Shown here: one piece after another, positions 20,906-30,983 of the stretch
Numbering within the stretch: position 1 is the first letter of the stretch
Layout: each line of letters begins with the position of its first letter
Assembly (NCBI RefSeq): GCF_900109565.1
Contig: NZ_FNZZ01000003.1
Location: 393,165-457,164 of the forward strand
Direction: 5' to 3'
Source of the DNA: Sphingomonas palmae
GTDB taxonomy: Bacteria; Pseudomonadota; Alphaproteobacteria; Sphingomonadales; Sphingomonadaceae
DNA: 64,000 nt
Made by a program: the position numbers and the translations under genes
Notes under the pieces: model-generated
Told to the model about the DNA's origin: nothing
Database searches by the model: none
The model's input: the letters and a program-made list of their open reading frames with translations, nothing else

Positions 20906-21930
20906 GCGTAGCGGACGACATCCTCCCCGGCACGGGGAGGGGGACCAGCGAAGTTGGTGGAGGGGGTTCGCCTCTGGTGGCATCGCCTGCGGCTAGCCCC
21001 CTCCACCACCAGCCTGCGGCTGGCGGTCCCCCTCCCCATTCTGGGGAGGATAGTAAGGTACGCGGTCGTTTGACGCCGCGTGCGCCGCTCGCGCCGCTCG
21101 TCTGGTTCAAGGCCGGCGGGGCGGCGGAGTGGCTGTTCGAGCCAGCCGACGCCGACGATCTCGCCGCATTCCTGCGCGACCTCGACGCCGCGGTGCCGGT
21201 GATGGCGCTGGGGCTCGGCAGCAACCTGATCGTGCGCGACGGCGGCGTGCCCGGTGTGGTGATCAGGCTGGGCAAGCCGTTTGCGCGCGTCGAGGCATTG
21301 GACGCGACCGGCTTGCGTTGCGGCGGCGGGGCGAGCGGCATTCTCGTGTCCTCGACCGCGCGTGACGCGGGGATCGCGGGGGTCGAGTTCCTGCGTTCGA
21401 TTCCTGGTACGGTCGGTGGCTTCGTGCGAATGAACGGCGGCGCTTACGGACGCGAGGTCAAGGACGTGCTGGTCGAGGCCGAGGTGGTGCTGCGCTCGGG
21501 CGAGCGGCGCACGCTGTCGCTCGGCGATCTTGGCTACACCTACCGCCACAGCGCGCTGCCGGACGGCGCGGTGGTGATCGCCGCGACCTTCCGCGGCACA
21601 CCCGGTGAGCCCGCGGCGATACAGGCCGAGATGGACCGCATCGCCGCCGCGCGCGAGGCGTCGCAGCCGCTCAGGTCGAAGACCGGTGGCTCGACCTTCA
21701 AGAACCCGGACGGGCACAAAGCGTGGGCATTGGTCGATCAGGCCGGGTTTCGGGGCAGGCGTCGCGGGGACGCGCAGGTCAGCGACAAGCACACCAATTT
21801 CCTGCTCAACGTCGGGCAGGCGACCAGCGCCGACATCGAGGCGCTAGGCGAGGAAGTGCGCGCGGCGGTGAAGGCGAACAGCGGCGTGACGCTCGAATGG
21901 GAGATACAGCGGGTGGGCGTGCAGGCATGA
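20902..21930 (+). CDS. murB: UDP-N-acetylenolpyruvoylglucosamine reductase MurB, with in-frame insert
   Basis: 342 residues if translation starts at GTG 20902, which overlaps the murC stop as GTGA like its neighbours. MurB is the FAD/NADPH enzyme that makes UDP-MurNAc. The conserved fold starts only near residue 63 ([17 protein letters not shown]), then [37 protein letters not shown], the catalytic-serine region [20 protein letters not shown] and a final LEWEIQRVG. Residues 7-50 are encoded by a palindromic repeat element and look like random Gly/Pro/Ser sequence. Internal starts at GTG 20977 or TTG 21070 could bypass all or part of the insert, so the true N-terminus is uncertain. Confidence 0.9.
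   Translation: MSVADDILPGTGRGTSEVGGGGSPLVASPAASPLHHQPAAGGPPPHSGEDSKVRGRLTPRAPLAPLVWFKAGGAAEWLFEPADADDLAAFLRDLDAAVPVMALGLGSNLIVRDGGVPGVVIRLGKPFARVEALDATGLRCGGGASGILVSSTARDAGIAGVEFLRSIPGTVGGFVRMNGGAYGREVKDVLVEAEVVLRSGERRTLSLGDLGYTYRHSALPDGAVVIAATFRGTPGEPAAIQAEMDRIAAAREASQPLRSKTGGSTFKNPDGHKAWALVDQAGFRGRRRGDAQVSDKHTNFLLNVGQATSADIEALGEEVRAAVKANSGVTLEWEIQRVGVQA
20921..21050. repeat. 130-bp palindromic element inside the murB reading frame
   Basis: The left arm (20921-20966) and the reverse complement of the right arm (20996-21050) share TCCTCCCC, then GGGGAGGGGGACC and then TGGTGGAGGGGG, so the unit can fold into a long imperfect hairpin. Each outer end is itself a small palindrome (CCTCCCCG near 20922 with CGGGGAGG near 20933). 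Composition is unlike the flanking coding DNA. The arrangement resembles intergenic palindromic repeats seen in sphingomonad genomes. Here it lies within coding sequence and leaves the reading frame open throughout. Confidence 0.85.
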
Positions 21931-22895
21931 GCGAGGCGTTGCACATCGCGGTGCTGATGGGCGGTTGGTCGGCCGAGCGGGAGGTGTCGCTCTCGTCAGG
22001 CGCGGGCGTCGCGGAGGCACTCGAGTCGCTCGGACATCGCGTGACGCGCATCGACATGGCGCGTGACGTGGCGGCGCGTTTGGCCGAAGCCAATGCTGAC
22101 CTCGTCTTCAACGCGCTCCACGGCACCCCCGGCGAGGACGGCAGCGTGCAGGGACTGATGGACCTGATGGGCCTCACCTACACGCATAGCGGGATGGCGA
22201 CCTCGGTCATCGCGATCGACAAGGTGCTGACCAAGCAGGCGCTGGTCCCGCACGGTATCCCGATGCCCGGCGGGCGGATCGTGAAGTCGGCGGAGGTGTT
22301 CGAGGCCGACCCGCTCGCACGGCCCTATGTGCTCAAACCCGTCAACGAAGGCTCGTCGGTGGGCGTCGCGATCGTGACGGATCAGGGCAATTTCGGGAAC
22401 CCGATCGCGCGCGACGCGAAAGGTCCGTGGGCCGAGTTCGACGAACTGCTCGCCGAGCCATATGTGCGCGGACGCGAGCTGACGACCGCGGTGCTGGGCG
22501 GGGACGACGGTCCGCGTGCGCTGGGCGTTACCGAACTCAGGCCCAAGTCGGGTTGGTACGACTACGATGCCAAATACACCGACGGGATGACCGAGCACCT
22601 GTTCCCGGCGCCGATCCCCGATGAGATCACGACCGCGTGCATGGCGCTGGCGGTCGACGCGCATCGCCTGCTCGGCTGCCGCGGCGCGAGCCGGTCAGAC
22701 TTCCGCTGGGACGACGAGCGCGGCGTCGACGGACTGTTCCTGCTGGAGGTCAACACACAGCCGGGCATGACGCCGCTCAGCCTCGTGCCCGAACAGGCGC
22801 GACACACGGGCATGAGCTACCCCGAACTCGTCCAGGCGATCGTCGACGAGGCGCTGCGCGATGCGCGCGAGCGTTCGGGCAAGCGCGCGCCATGA
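21927..22895 (+). CDS. ddl: D-alanine--D-alanine ligase
   Basis: 322 residues from ATG 21927, overlapping murB as ATGA. ATP-grasp enzyme making the D-Ala-D-Ala dipeptide used by MurF. Motifs are VLMGGWSAEREVSLSSG, ALHGTPGEDGSVQG, YTHSGMATSVIAIDK, LKPVNEGSSVGV, GCRGASRSDFRW and the metal-binding LEVNTQPGMTPLSL. The position between murB and ftsQ is standard for dcw clusters. Confidence 0.96.
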   Translation: MSEALHIAVLMGGWSAEREVSLSSGAGVAEALESLGHRVTRIDMARDVAARLAEANADLVFNALHGTPGEDGSVQGLMDLMGLTYTHSGMATSVIAIDKVLTKQALVPHGIPMPGGRIVKSAEVFEADPLARPYVLKPVNEGSSVGVAIVTDQGNFGNPIARDAKGPWAEFDELLAEPYVRGRELTTAVLGGDDGPRALGVTELRPKSGWYDYDAKYTDGMTEHLFPAPIPDEITTACMALAVDAHRLLGCRGASRSDFRWDDERGVDGLFLLEVNTQPGMTPLSLVPEQARHTGMSYPELVQAIVDEALRDARERSGKRAP

Positions 22896-23821
22896 GCCGT
22901 ACGATCCGCCGCGAGCCCGCCGGAGGTCCGCGTCGCACCGTCAACCGCCGCAAGCCCGCGCCGAAGAAGACGTTCGCGCAGCGCTTGGTGGCGAAGCTGC
23001 CGATCAACGAGGCGTTCGTGCGCCGTGCGGTCACCTGGACTCTGCTGGGCGCGGGCGGCGCGGCGGCGATCGCGGTCGCGTCGTGGATCGGTATTCCGTC
23101 GGCAATCGGCATCGGGATCGCGGAGACCGCGGCGCAGGCGGGATTGCGCGTCGAGCAGGTCGACATCACCGGCCTGAAGCGCATGGACCGCGAGACGGTC
23201 TATGCGGTCGCGCTTGAGCAGCCATCGCGCGCCATGCTGCGGCTCGATCTCGAGGCGGTACGGCAGCGGCTGCTCGCCTATGGCTGGATCGAGGACGCGT
23301 ACGTATCGCGGCGGCTGCCCGACCGGCTGCTGATCCACGTGACCGAGCGTGAGCCGGCCGCGGTGTGGCAGGATAACGGCCAATTGACGCTGATCGATGC
23401 CACCGGGCGGCTGCTCGCCCCGGTCGACCGCGCCAACATGCCCAATTTGCCGCTCGTCATCGGCCCCGGCGCGGATCGGCAGGAGCCGGCGTACCAGGCG
23501 CTGCTGGCGGCGGCACCGGCGCTTCGGCGACGCGTCAAGGCAGCGGCCTGGGTCGGTAATCGCCGCTGGGATCTGACGTTCGACAGCGGCGAGACGCTGG
23601 CGCTGCCGCAGGAGGGGGCGCAGGCGGCGCTGGTCAGGTTCGCGGACATGGAACGCGCCAGTCCGCTGCTCGGCAAGGGGTGGTTGCGGTTCGACATGCG
23701 CGATCCGGCAAAGCTGGTTGCGCGCAAGCCGGGGCAGGATGCGCGCGCGGCGCAGGCGGTCGACGCGCCGGAAGCGTCCGAGGCGCGCGCGGCGCATCCG
23801 CTCGCCGCCGGCGACGTGTGA
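22892..23821 (+). CDS. ftsQ: Cell division protein FtsQ
   Basis: 309 residues from ATG 22892, overlapping ddl as ATGA. Bitopic divisome protein linking cytoplasmic and periplasmic components. A basic, Arg/Lys-rich cytoplasmic tail of about 50 residues is followed by one membrane helix (TWTLLGAGGAAAIAVASWIG), a POTRA domain (VEQVDITGLKRMDRETVYA) and the FtsQ domain (YGWIEDAYVSRRLPDRLLIH, VTEREPAAVW, LIDATGRLL). The C-terminal 35 residues are Ala-rich and probably disordered. Confidence 0.93.
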   Translation: MSRTIRREPAGGPRRTVNRRKPAPKKTFAQRLVAKLPINEAFVRRAVTWTLLGAGGAAAIAVASWIGIPSAIGIGIAETAAQAGLRVEQVDITGLKRMDRETVYAVALEQPSRAMLRLDLEAVRQRLLAYGWIEDAYVSRRLPDRLLIHVTEREPAAVWQDNGQLTLIDATGRLLAPVDRANMPNLPLVIGPGADRQEPAYQALLAAAPALRRRVKAAAWVGNRRWDLTFDSGETLALPQEGAQAALVRFADMERASPLLGKGWLRFDMRDPAKLVARKPGQDARAAQAVDAPEASEARAAHPLAAGDV

Positions 23822-23846
23822 GGCGGGAAAACAGGGGGCAGGGCAG

Positions 23847-25106
23847 ATGGCGAAACCGGCACCGGAAGGACTGATCACCGCGCTCGACATCGGGTCGTCG
23901 AAGGTGTCGGCGATGATCGCGCAGAAGGGCGACGGCGGCGAACTGGTCGTGCTCGGCACCGGCCAACGCGAGAGCCGCGGCGTCAAGCGCGGTTATATCG
24001 CCGACATGGGCGCGACCGAGGTCGCGGTGCGCGAGGCGGTCGAGCAGGCCGAGCGCGTCGCGGGCGTCGCGATCGAGAATGTGTGGGCGGGCTTCTCCGC
24101 TGGCGGCCTCGTCAGCGACGAGGCGTTCATCGAGGCGGAGCTGGGCGGCACGCGGATCGAGCAGGCCGACATCGACGCGTTGTTGCAGGAAGGGCGCCAG
24201 GCGATCGATCCGCAGGGGCGCATGGTGCTGCACGCGCAACCGGCGCTCTACACGCTCGACGGGCTGAACGGCGTCAAGAAGCCGCTCGGGCTCCACGCCG
24301 ACCGGCTGGGCGTCCACATCCACGTCATCGCCGCCGACGGCTCGCCGGTGCGCAACCTCGACCTGTGCGTCCGTTCGGCGCACCTGGAGGTCAAGTCGAT
24401 CATCGCCGCACCGGTTGCGACCGGGCTTGCCTGCCTGACGCAGGAGGAGCGCGACCTGGGCGTCGCGCTGGTCGAGATCGGCGCGGGCATCACCAACGTG
24501 TCGCTGTTCGCGGGCGAGATGCTGGTGGGCTTGAAGTCGATCGCGATCGGCGGCGCCGACATCACCGACGACATCGCCTCCGCGTTCGGCACGACGCGGC
24601 TGCAGGCCGAGCGGATCAAGTGCTTCCACGGTTCCGCCAATGCGTCGCCGCGCGACAATCACGAGATGGTGACGATTCGTGAGCGCAGCGAGGCGGAGGA
24701 CAATGATTCGCTCCAGATCACCAAGGCGGCGCTAATCGCGGTGATCCGCCAACGGCTGGAAGTGCTGATGAACGAGGTGCAGGCCGCGTTGAAGGAATTG
24801 CGGTTCGAAGGGCCGGTCGGGCGGCAGGTCGTCATCACCGGCGGCGGTGCGGAGTTGAAGGGCATCGCCGACTATGCGCAGCAACTGCTCGGCCGCTCGG
24901 TGCGCGTCGGGCGTCCGCGCGGGTTGACCAACCTGCCCGAGGCGCACTCGGGACCGGGCTTCGCGACGCTCGCGGGCCTCGCCTATTTCGCCGCGGCCGA
25001 TCCGATCGACCTGCGCGGCGTCGCGCCCAGGCAGCAGACGGTGCACCGCAGCAAGGGCTGGCGCGGCTTGCGTCGCTTGATCCAGGCGGCAAGAGCGAAT
25101 TATTAG
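23847..25106 (+). CDS. ftsA: Cell division protein FtsA
   Basis: 419 residues from ATG 23847, preceded by a purine-rich ribosome-binding region (GGGGGCAGGGCAG). Actin-like ATPase that tethers FtsZ to the membrane. Phosphate-1 motif LITALDIGSSKVSAMI, SHS2-type domain following, VSLFAGEMLVGLKSIAIGG with GGADITDDIA (phosphate-2), and VVITGGGAELKGIADYA near the adenosine site. The C-terminus SKGWRGLRRLIQAARANY is a plausible amphipathic membrane-targeting helix. Confidence 0.95.
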   Translation: MAKPAPEGLITALDIGSSKVSAMIAQKGDGGELVVLGTGQRESRGVKRGYIADMGATEVAVREAVEQAERVAGVAIENVWAGFSAGGLVSDEAFIEAELGGTRIEQADIDALLQEGRQAIDPQGRMVLHAQPALYTLDGLNGVKKPLGLHADRLGVHIHVIAADGSPVRNLDLCVRSAHLEVKSIIAAPVATGLACLTQEERDLGVALVEIGAGITNVSLFAGEMLVGLKSIAIGGADITDDIASAFGTTRLQAERIKCFHGSANASPRDNHEMVTIRERSEAEDNDSLQITKAALIAVIRQRLEVLMNEVQAALKELRFEGPVGRQVVITGGGAELKGIADYAQQLLGRSVRVGRPRGLTNLPEAHSGPGFATLAGLAYFAAADPIDLRGVAPRQQTVHRSKGWRGLRRLIQAARANY

Positions 25107-25223
25107 TACCATTTCCCGATTTGGGTGGGTTTTCGCTGGTACGTTGGCCGCCCATGTGAAAAATACCTCAACGCCCCGTTCACAATCGTAACAGCGGGGG
25201 CTTGTGACCGGAGTAAACAGGCG

Positions 25224-26822
25224 ATGAGCATCGAATTCATTGCGCCCGACGTCGACGATCTGACGCCGCGCATCACCGTTGTCGGCGTGGGCGGCGCGGG
25301 CGGCAACGCGATCGCGAACATGATGCGCGCGGACGTGCAGGGCGTGAACTTCCTCGTCGCCAACACCGACGCGCAGGCGCTGCGCTCGTCGGAGGCGGAG
25401 CAGAAGATCCAGCTCGGCACCAAGATCACTGGCGGTCTTGGTGCAGGCGCGCGGCCCGAAATCGGCCGTGCGGCGGCGGAGGAGTCGATCGACGATCTGT
25501 CGCGGCTGCTCGAGGGTAGCCACATGTGCTTCATCGCCGCCGGCATGGGCGGCGGCACCGGTACGGGTGCCGCCCCCGTCATCGCCAAGGCGGCGCGCGA
25601 CATGGGCATCCTGACCGTCGGCGTCGTCACCAAGCCGTTCAGCTTCGAGGGCAATCGCCGCGGCAAGTCGGCCGACGCGGGCATCGAGGAGCTGCAGAAG
25701 TTCGTCGACACGCTGATCGTCATTCCCAACCAGAACCTGTTCCTGGTCGCCAATGCCAACACGACGTTCAAGCAGGCGTTCGAGATGGCGGACGAGGTGC
25801 TGCAGCAAGGCGTGCGCGGCATCACCGATCTGATGGTCATGCCCGGCCTCATTAACCTCGACTTCGCCGACGTCCGCTCGGTGATGCAGGAGATGGGCAA
25901 GGCGATGATGGGCACGGGCGAGGCCGACGGCGACGACCGCGCGATCATCGCCGCGCAGAAGGCGATCGCCAACCCGCTGCTCGACGGCGTGTCGATGCAG
26001 GGTGCGAAGGGCGTCATCGTTTCGATCACCGGCGGCGAGGACATGCGCCTGCTCGAGGTCGACGAGGCGGCCAATCACATCCGCGAGCTGGTCGATCCCG
26101 ACGCCAACATCATCTGGGGCTCGGCGTTCAATCCCGATTTGGAGGGCAAGATCCGCGTCTCGGTCGTCGCGACCGGCATCGAGAGCGCGGGTGCGCCCGA
26201 CAAGCCCGGCAGCACCGCCGCCGCGCCGACGCAGAGCGAGCCTGCGCGCCCGTTCAGCTTCTCGGCGCCGCGTCGCGCCGAGCCGGCGGCTGCCGCTACT
26301 CCCGCGCCCGCGCCCGCGCCGGCTGCTCCGCAGCAGAGCTACGCGGCGACACCGGCGCCGAGCCATAGCGCGCCGCAGCAAGCGTATCAGGCAGCACCTG
26401 CACCGGCACCCGCCCCGGCTGCACCGCGTAGTTACGAGCAGCAGCAGCCTGCCGCCGCTCCGACGCCGGAGCGCGACGCGCTCGCGCAGGGTGTCATGCC
26501 GCAGAGCCAGGTCGACACCGCATCGAACGCGAGCGACGACGAATTGCTGCTCGGTTCTGAGGCGATCCTGCCCGAGCAGGGCAACGCGCCGCAGCCAGCC
26601 GCATCGCAGGATGGCGGCGATCAGGGCGCGCCGCGTCGTCGCTTCCTGGCACCCGATGGTGCCGAAGAAGCGCCGCCGCAGCCGCGCGTGAAGCTGGGTG
26701 GCACGCTGTTCGAACGGATGCAGAACGCGACGCGCGGGGCGCCGCGCACGGGTGGCGACGCGCCGAGCGACACGCCGGGCACCGACCTGCCGCGCTTCCT
26801 GCACCGTCAGAACAACCAGTAA
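25224..26822 (+). CDS. ftsZ: Cell division protein FtsZ
   Basis: 532 residues from ATG 25224 with GGAG ten bases upstream. Tubulin-like GTPase that forms the Z ring. GTP-binding [12 protein letters not shown] and the tubulin signature [12 protein letters not shown] are clear; the T7 loop is [13 protein letters not shown]. After the GTPase fold (to about residue 320) comes a roughly 190-residue Pro/Ala/Gln-rich linker and a C-terminal peptide [10 protein letters not shown] for FtsA and other partners. The linker is much longer than in E. coli (383 residues in total) and comparable to Caulobacter. The 117-bp gap after ftsA probably holds a separate promoter. Confidence 0.97.
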   Translation: MSIEFIAPDVDDLTPRITVVGVGGAGGNAIANMMRADVQGVNFLVANTDAQALRSSEAEQKIQLGTKITGGLGAGARPEIGRAAAEESIDDLSRLLEGSHMCFIAAGMGGGTGTGAAPVIAKAARDMGILTVGVVTKPFSFEGNRRGKSADAGIEELQKFVDTLIVIPNQNLFLVANANTTFKQAFEMADEVLQQGVRGITDLMVMPGLINLDFADVRSVMQEMGKAMMGTGEADGDDRAIIAAQKAIANPLLDGVSMQGAKGVIVSITGGEDMRLLEVDEAANHIRELVDPDANIIWGSAFNPDLEGKIRVSVVATGIESAGAPDKPGSTAAAPTQSEPARPFSFSAPRRAEPAAAATPAPAPAPAAPQQSYAATPAPSHSAPQQAYQAAPAPAPAPAAPRSYEQQQPAAAPTPERDALAQGVMPQSQVDTASNASDDELLLGSEAILPEQGNAPQPAASQDGGDQGAPRRRFLAPDGAEEAPPQPRVKLGGTLFERMQNATRGAPRTGGDAPSDTPGTDLPRFLHRQNNQ

Positions 26823-26830
26823 TACCTTCC

Positions 26831-26860
26831 GGCTGCCGCGTGCCTTGCGCCGCGGCAACC
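26831..26860 (+). terminator. Hairpin after ftsZ, possible terminator
   Basis: A perfect 7-bp stem TGCCGCG/CGCGGCA (26834-26840 and 26851-26857) with a 10-base loop begins 12 bases after the ftsZ stop. There is no T-run, so factor-independent termination is uncertain. Confidence 0.45.
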
Positions 26861-26971
26861 GGTTCGATCCGTCGTTTTCACGATATTCGTCGCCGCGGCG
26901 TCTCGTTTCGCCGCACGGCTTGATGCGCGTCATTGCCGCGCAAGGCTCCAGCGGCTCTAGCATTTCACGAC

Positions 26972-29245
26972 ATGCGTTTACCGATGCTTTATTCCGCGTC
27001 GCTGCTGCTCGCCGGCGTCGCGCTTCCGCTTCCGCTCGCCGCACAGGCGGTGGTGCAGCCGCTGCCGGGTACCACCGACGCCGACAAACTGGCCGATCTC
27101 GTTCGGCAGATCGGGCGCAACCCGCGTGACGTGAACGCGCTGGTCGATGCGGGTGACCTGTCGGCAAAGCTCGGCGACGCCACTGCCGCCGCCTCGCTCT
27201 ACAAGCGCGCGTCGCAGGTCGATCCCAATAACGCGCGTGTCCAGGCGGGCATCGCGCGCATCCTCGTCAACGGGGAGCATCCGGGCGAGGCCTTGCGCTA
27301 TTTCGCCCAGGCGGAACGCGCGGGTCTGTCGCCGACCACCTTCGCCGACGACCGCGGGCTCGCCTATGACCTGATCGGCGAGCAGGAGCGCGCACAGCGC
27401 GACTATCGCCAGGCGCTGGCACGGCCGGGTCAGGACAATGAGGACGAGGTGCGGCGCCGCTACGCGCTGTCGCTCGGCATCTCGGGCCGCAAGGACGAGG
27501 CGCTGGAGCAGATCGACGCGCTGCTGCGCAAGAGCGACCGCGGCGCGTGGCGCGCGCGCGCGTTCATTCTGGCGATGAACGGCGACGCGAGCGGCGCGAA
27601 CAAGATCGCGACGACGATGATGCCGGCGGGGATGGCGGGCGGGCTCGCCGCGTTCTTCACGCGGCTGCCGACGCTGTCCCCCGCCGATCGCGCCTTCGCG
27701 GTCCATTTCGGCGAGGTGACCCCCACGCCCGAGCGGATGGCCGACGCGCGGCTGGTTCCGCCGCTGCCCGCGCTTGCGCCCGATCCGTACGCACGCAGCT
27801 CGGGTGTTCAGGTTGCGAGTCGAACGGCCGTTCCGCCGCGCACGAGCACGGAACGCCGACGCGGTCGCGAGTCGAAACCGCCCGTGACGATCGCGGCGCG
27901 CACGCCCCCGCGCGCCGAGCAGGTCGCCGCGGCGAGCCGCACGGTCCAGCCGCTGCCCGTCACCCAATCCGCGCCCGCCAGCCAGCCCTCGTCACCCGCG
28001 CCAATCGCAGCCGCACCGACGCAGGTCGCGCAGGCGCTTTCCGTCACGCGTCCCGGCTATGCGACGAGCCCGGCCGGCAGCACATCCGCACCGGTCGCGA
28101 GCCTCGCTGCGGCGGCCGAGACCCGCACGACTGTGCCCGCGGCGAGCGCTCCGGTCGCGGTCGCCAGCAGCGCGCCAGCGACCGCGCCGGTCACCACCGC
28201 GTCACAGGCCAATGCTGCGATCCGCGCGCAGGTGCCGGCATCCGCGCCTACGCAAGTCGCCGCAAACACGGTAGCCCCGCTGGCTCAGGTCAGCAGCGCC
28301 CCACTGCCTGCACCGGCGACGAACGTCGCGCTTAGCCCAGTGACAGGTGGCGAGCGCGCCGCGGCTCCGGCAAACAACGTAACGGCAGCGCCGGTCCAGC
28401 TCGCCTCCGCAACGACGACCGCGCCCGTTCCGACGCAGCCGACGGTTCAGCCGGTCCCATCCACGCCGTCGCGAATCGAGAATGAGGACACCATCCTCGC
28501 GCGGATCGTCGCCAACATCTCGATCCCCGCGTCGGAGCTCGGTGTCGCGCCGATGCCCGGCGCCGCGCCGCAACCGGGCGCGACTACCACGATCGACGAG
28601 GCGGCGGTCGCTGCCGAGAACAATCCTGTCGCAGTCGAGCGTCGGCGGGATCGCGTAGCGGCCACCAGCACGAGCACGCGGGCTCGCCGCGTCGCGCTGG
28701 TCGAGCCCACTGAAACCGCAGCCAAGCCGGACGCGCGCAAGGAGGCGGCGAGCACGGGTGCCGCACCGATTCGTTCGCGTCGTGGCAAGGTGACGCAGGA
28801 GGTGGCTGAGGCCGACGCGGTAGACGAAACCCCTGCTACGACCCGCCGCGGTGCCCGCAAGAAGGACGAGCCGAAGCTGACGCCGAAACAGGCGGCGGCA
28901 AAGGCGAAGGCGGATGCCAAGGCGCTCGCCGATGCGAAGGCGGAAGCGGCGGAGAAGAAGGCGGCGCGCGCGCAGCCCGAGCGTTACTGGGTCCAGGTCG
29001 CGGGCGGGGCTACGCAGGGCGACCTGCACAAGGCGTGGAAGAACGTACGCAGCAAATCGTCACTGCTCGCCAGCCGCGCCGGCTACACCACCCCGCTTCG
29101 CGCCACCAACCGCGTCGTGACCGGTCCGTTCAAGACGCAGGAGGAGGCGCAGGCGATGGTCAACAAGCTGTCGAAGGACGGCGTGTCGGCCTTCACCTTC
29201 ACCAGCGAAGCGGGGCAGAAGATGACGAAGCTCGGCGATAAATGA
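26972..29245 (+). CDS. Secreted TPR and SPOR-domain protein
   Basis: 757 residues from ATG 26972, giving a signal peptide ([22 protein letters not shown]). Residues about 35-240 form TPR-like repeats ([40 protein letters not shown]). A long Ala/Pro/Thr/Val-rich stretch follows (about 280-640), then a Lys/Ala coiled segment, and a C-terminal SPOR domain ([19 protein letters not shown] to the end) that should bind denuded septal peptidoglycan. Placed directly after ftsZ, it is a likely envelope or division accessory protein. lpxC, which occupies this position in many proteobacteria, is not here. Confidence 0.8.
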   Translation: MRLPMLYSASLLLAGVALPLPLAAQAVVQPLPGTTDADKLADLVRQIGRNPRDVNALVDAGDLSAKLGDATAAASLYKRASQVDPNNARVQAGIARILVNGEHPGEALRYFAQAERAGLSPTTFADDRGLAYDLIGEQERAQRDYRQALARPGQDNEDEVRRRYALSLGISGRKDEALEQIDALLRKSDRGAWRARAFILAMNGDASGANKIATTMMPAGMAGGLAAFFTRLPTLSPADRAFAVHFGEVTPTPERMADARLVPPLPALAPDPYARSSGVQVASRTAVPPRTSTERRRGRESKPPVTIAARTPPRAEQVAAASRTVQPLPVTQSAPASQPSSPAPIAAAPTQVAQALSVTRPGYATSPAGSTSAPVASLAAAAETRTTVPAASAPVAVASSAPATAPVTTASQANAAIRAQVPASAPTQVAANTVAPLAQVSSAPLPAPATNVALSPVTGGERAAAPANNVTAAPVQLASATTTAPVPTQPTVQPVPSTPSRIENEDTILARIVANISIPASELGVAPMPGAAPQPGATTTIDEAAVAAENNPVAVERRRDRVAATSTSTRARRVALVEPTETAAKPDARKEAASTGAAPIRSRRGKVTQEVAEADAVDETPATTRRGARKKDEPKLTPKQAAAKAKADAKALADAKAEAAEKKAARAQPERYWVQVAGGATQGDLHKAWKNVRSKSSLLASRAGYTTPLRATNRVVTGPFKTQEEAQAMVNKLSKDGVSAFTFTSEAGQKMTKLGDK

Positions 29246-29285
29246 GGGCTGGGCGGGAAGTGAGCCGCGCCTTCGTGACGGCCGC

Positions 29286-30452
29286 GTGAGCGAACTCGCC
29301 CCCTGGGCTTCGCGGCCCGAGCGCAGTCGCGGACGGCTGCACGAGGAACCGGGTGCGGCCGAGCGCGGCCCGCGCGACGCGTTCCAGCGTGACCGCGACC
29401 GGATCATCCACTCGATCAGCTTCCGCCGGCTGCGACACAAGACGCAGGTGTTCATGGCGCCGGACGGCGATCATTTCCGCGTGCGGCTGACGCACAGCAT
29501 CGAGGTCGCGCAGATCGGCCGCACGATCGCGCGCGCGCTAGGCCTCAACGAGGATCTGACCGAGGCGCTCTGCCTAGCGCACGACATCGGACACCCCCCG
29601 TTCGGCCACGCCGGTGAGGATGCGCTCGAACGCGCGTTGGAGGGCCGCGGCGGGTTCGATCACAACGGGCACACGCTGCGCACGCTGATGACGTTGGAGC
29701 GTCCGTACCCCCGCTACGCCGGATTGAACCTGACGTGGGAGGCGCTCGAGGGCCTCGCCAAGCACAATGGTCCGGTTCTGGCGCCCGAATGGGCGCTGGC
29801 CGAGGTCGACGCGCAGACGGGACTCGAACTCAGCAGCTATGCGTCGCTGGAAGCGCAGGTTGCCGCGCTGGCCGACGATATCGCCTACGACAATCACGAT
29901 ATCGACGACGGGTTGCGGGCAGGGCTGCTGACGGTCGACCAGCTCTGCGCCGTGCCGCTCGTCGCGCGTGGGTGGGCGAGAGCGCGAGCCGCCTTCGCGG
30001 ACCTGGACGACGAACGGCTGCACGGCGAGGTGATCCGCAGCCAGATCGGCGCGATGGTCAACGACCTGATTGCCGAGACGCGTGGGCGGATCGCTGCATC
30101 AGGCGTGCGGAGTGTCGAGGACGTGCGCGACGCCGGACGTGCGCTGGTCGGCTTCTCGGATCAAATGGCGGCGGACGAGCGTGCGCTGAAAGCGTTCATG
30201 TACGCCAACCTGTATCATCATCCGCGCCAGCTTGCGGCGGCGGCGGCGGCGGACCGCCTGATCGACGGATTGTTCGCGGCCTATCACGCCGATCCCGCGC
30301 TGTTGCCGGACGAGTGGCGCGTGCGCCTGCCCGATGCGGAGCCGCATTTGAGCCGCCACATCGCCGACTTCATCGCCGGTATGACCGATCGCTACGCCAT
30401 CTCGCGCTACCGCGAGGTGGTCGGCCCGATCGACCTGCCCGACGGTTTCTGA
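29286..30452 (+). CDS. dgt: dGTP triphosphohydrolase-like HD protein
   Basis: 388 residues from a GTG. Members hydrolyse dNTPs (classically dGTP) to nucleoside and triphosphate, helping set dNTP pools. HD-domain metal ligands are visible as [13 protein letters not shown], then [19 protein letters not shown], and later [18 protein letters not shown]. The size (388) matches the shorter alphaproteobacterial type rather than the 505-residue E. coli Dgt. It is followed by a strong hairpin and a convergent small gene. Confidence 0.9.
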   Translation: MSELAPWASRPERSRGRLHEEPGAAERGPRDAFQRDRDRIIHSISFRRLRHKTQVFMAPDGDHFRVRLTHSIEVAQIGRTIARALGLNEDLTEALCLAHDIGHPPFGHAGEDALERALEGRGGFDHNGHTLRTLMTLERPYPRYAGLNLTWEALEGLAKHNGPVLAPEWALAEVDAQTGLELSSYASLEAQVAALADDIAYDNHDIDDGLRAGLLTVDQLCAVPLVARGWARARAAFADLDDERLHGEVIRSQIGAMVNDLIAETRGRIAASGVRSVEDVRDAGRALVGFSDQMAADERALKAFMYANLYHHPRQLAAAAAADRLIDGLFAAYHADPALLPDEWRVRLPDAEPHLSRHIADFIAGMTDRYAISRYREVVGPIDLPDGF

Positions 30453-30465
30453 CGTCCATACGACA

Positions 30466-30495
30466 ACGGCGCCCGCTCGCGAGAGCGGACGCCGT
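30466..30495. terminator. Bidirectional hairpin between convergent genes
   Basis: A 13-bp stem (30466-30478 with 30483-30495) and a GCGA tetraloop, with one G-T type mismatch. It lies 14 bases after dgt and 24 bases before the stop of the convergent small gene, so it can serve both. T-runs are absent on either side. Confidence 0.6.
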
Positions 30496-30518
30496 CGATG
30501 TCGGTCAGGGTCGAGCGT

Positions 30519-30809
30519 TCAGTTCGCGGCGGCGGCACTCGCCACGACGGCGCTGCGCGTGCGGAACGACACCGGATAGCCGTTGCTGGTGCCGCGCACG
30601 CGGTCGCCGTCGACCAGCAGGCGGAACTTCTCGTGGCTGTCGACCTCGTGCCCCTCGATCAGCGTCTTGCCGTTCTCGCGCGCGGTCTGCGTGTAGACGT
30701 AGGTGCGGCCCTCGTGCGTGAAGCGCTGCTGCGCCGGTTCGGCAGCGATGCCGACGGTCGAGATGAGCGCGGTGGCAGCGGCGGCGGCGATGAAGGCGAT
30801 CTTGCGCAT
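30519..30809 (-). CDS. Small secreted protein, unknown function
   Basis: 96 residues from ATG 30809 with GGGAG six bases upstream. A signal peptide (MRKIAFIAAAAATALISTVG) ends near residue 22. The mature part is about 70 residues with a charged Gly-containing middle (RTYVYTQTARENGKTLIEG, HEKFRLLVDGDRVRG) and no cysteines. No family was recognised. It is divergent from argS and convergent with dgt. Confidence 0.65.
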   Translation of the reverse strand: MRKIAFIAAAAATALISTVGIAAEPAQQRFTHEGRTYVYTQTARENGKTLIEGHEVDSHEKFRLLVDGDRVRGTSNGYPVSFRTRSAVVASAAAAN

Positions 30810-30983
30810 GTGTTGCTCCCGGTTGGTTGATGCCCGCGACGGGCCGGATGAGCACAAGCTATTTGTGCGGTGCAGCATGAGCAAATGACTTGATCGCCAA
30901 TGCGATTGCAGCGCGTGCAACCTGCTGCGGTTCATGGGGACGCTTTTGCGTGCGCGCGCGCCTTGGTCTAAGACCCCGCCGCT

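Noticed and set aside
25103..25175. An inverted GTACCA/TGGTAC pair after ftsA as a terminator or operator
   Set aside because: A 6-bp stem with a long loop and no T-run is too weak; it is probably chance in the ftsZ leader.
24732..27167. An 811-residue minus-strand open frame across ftsA/ftsZ
   Set aside because: It runs antisense through two well-identified division genes and has no domain of its own.
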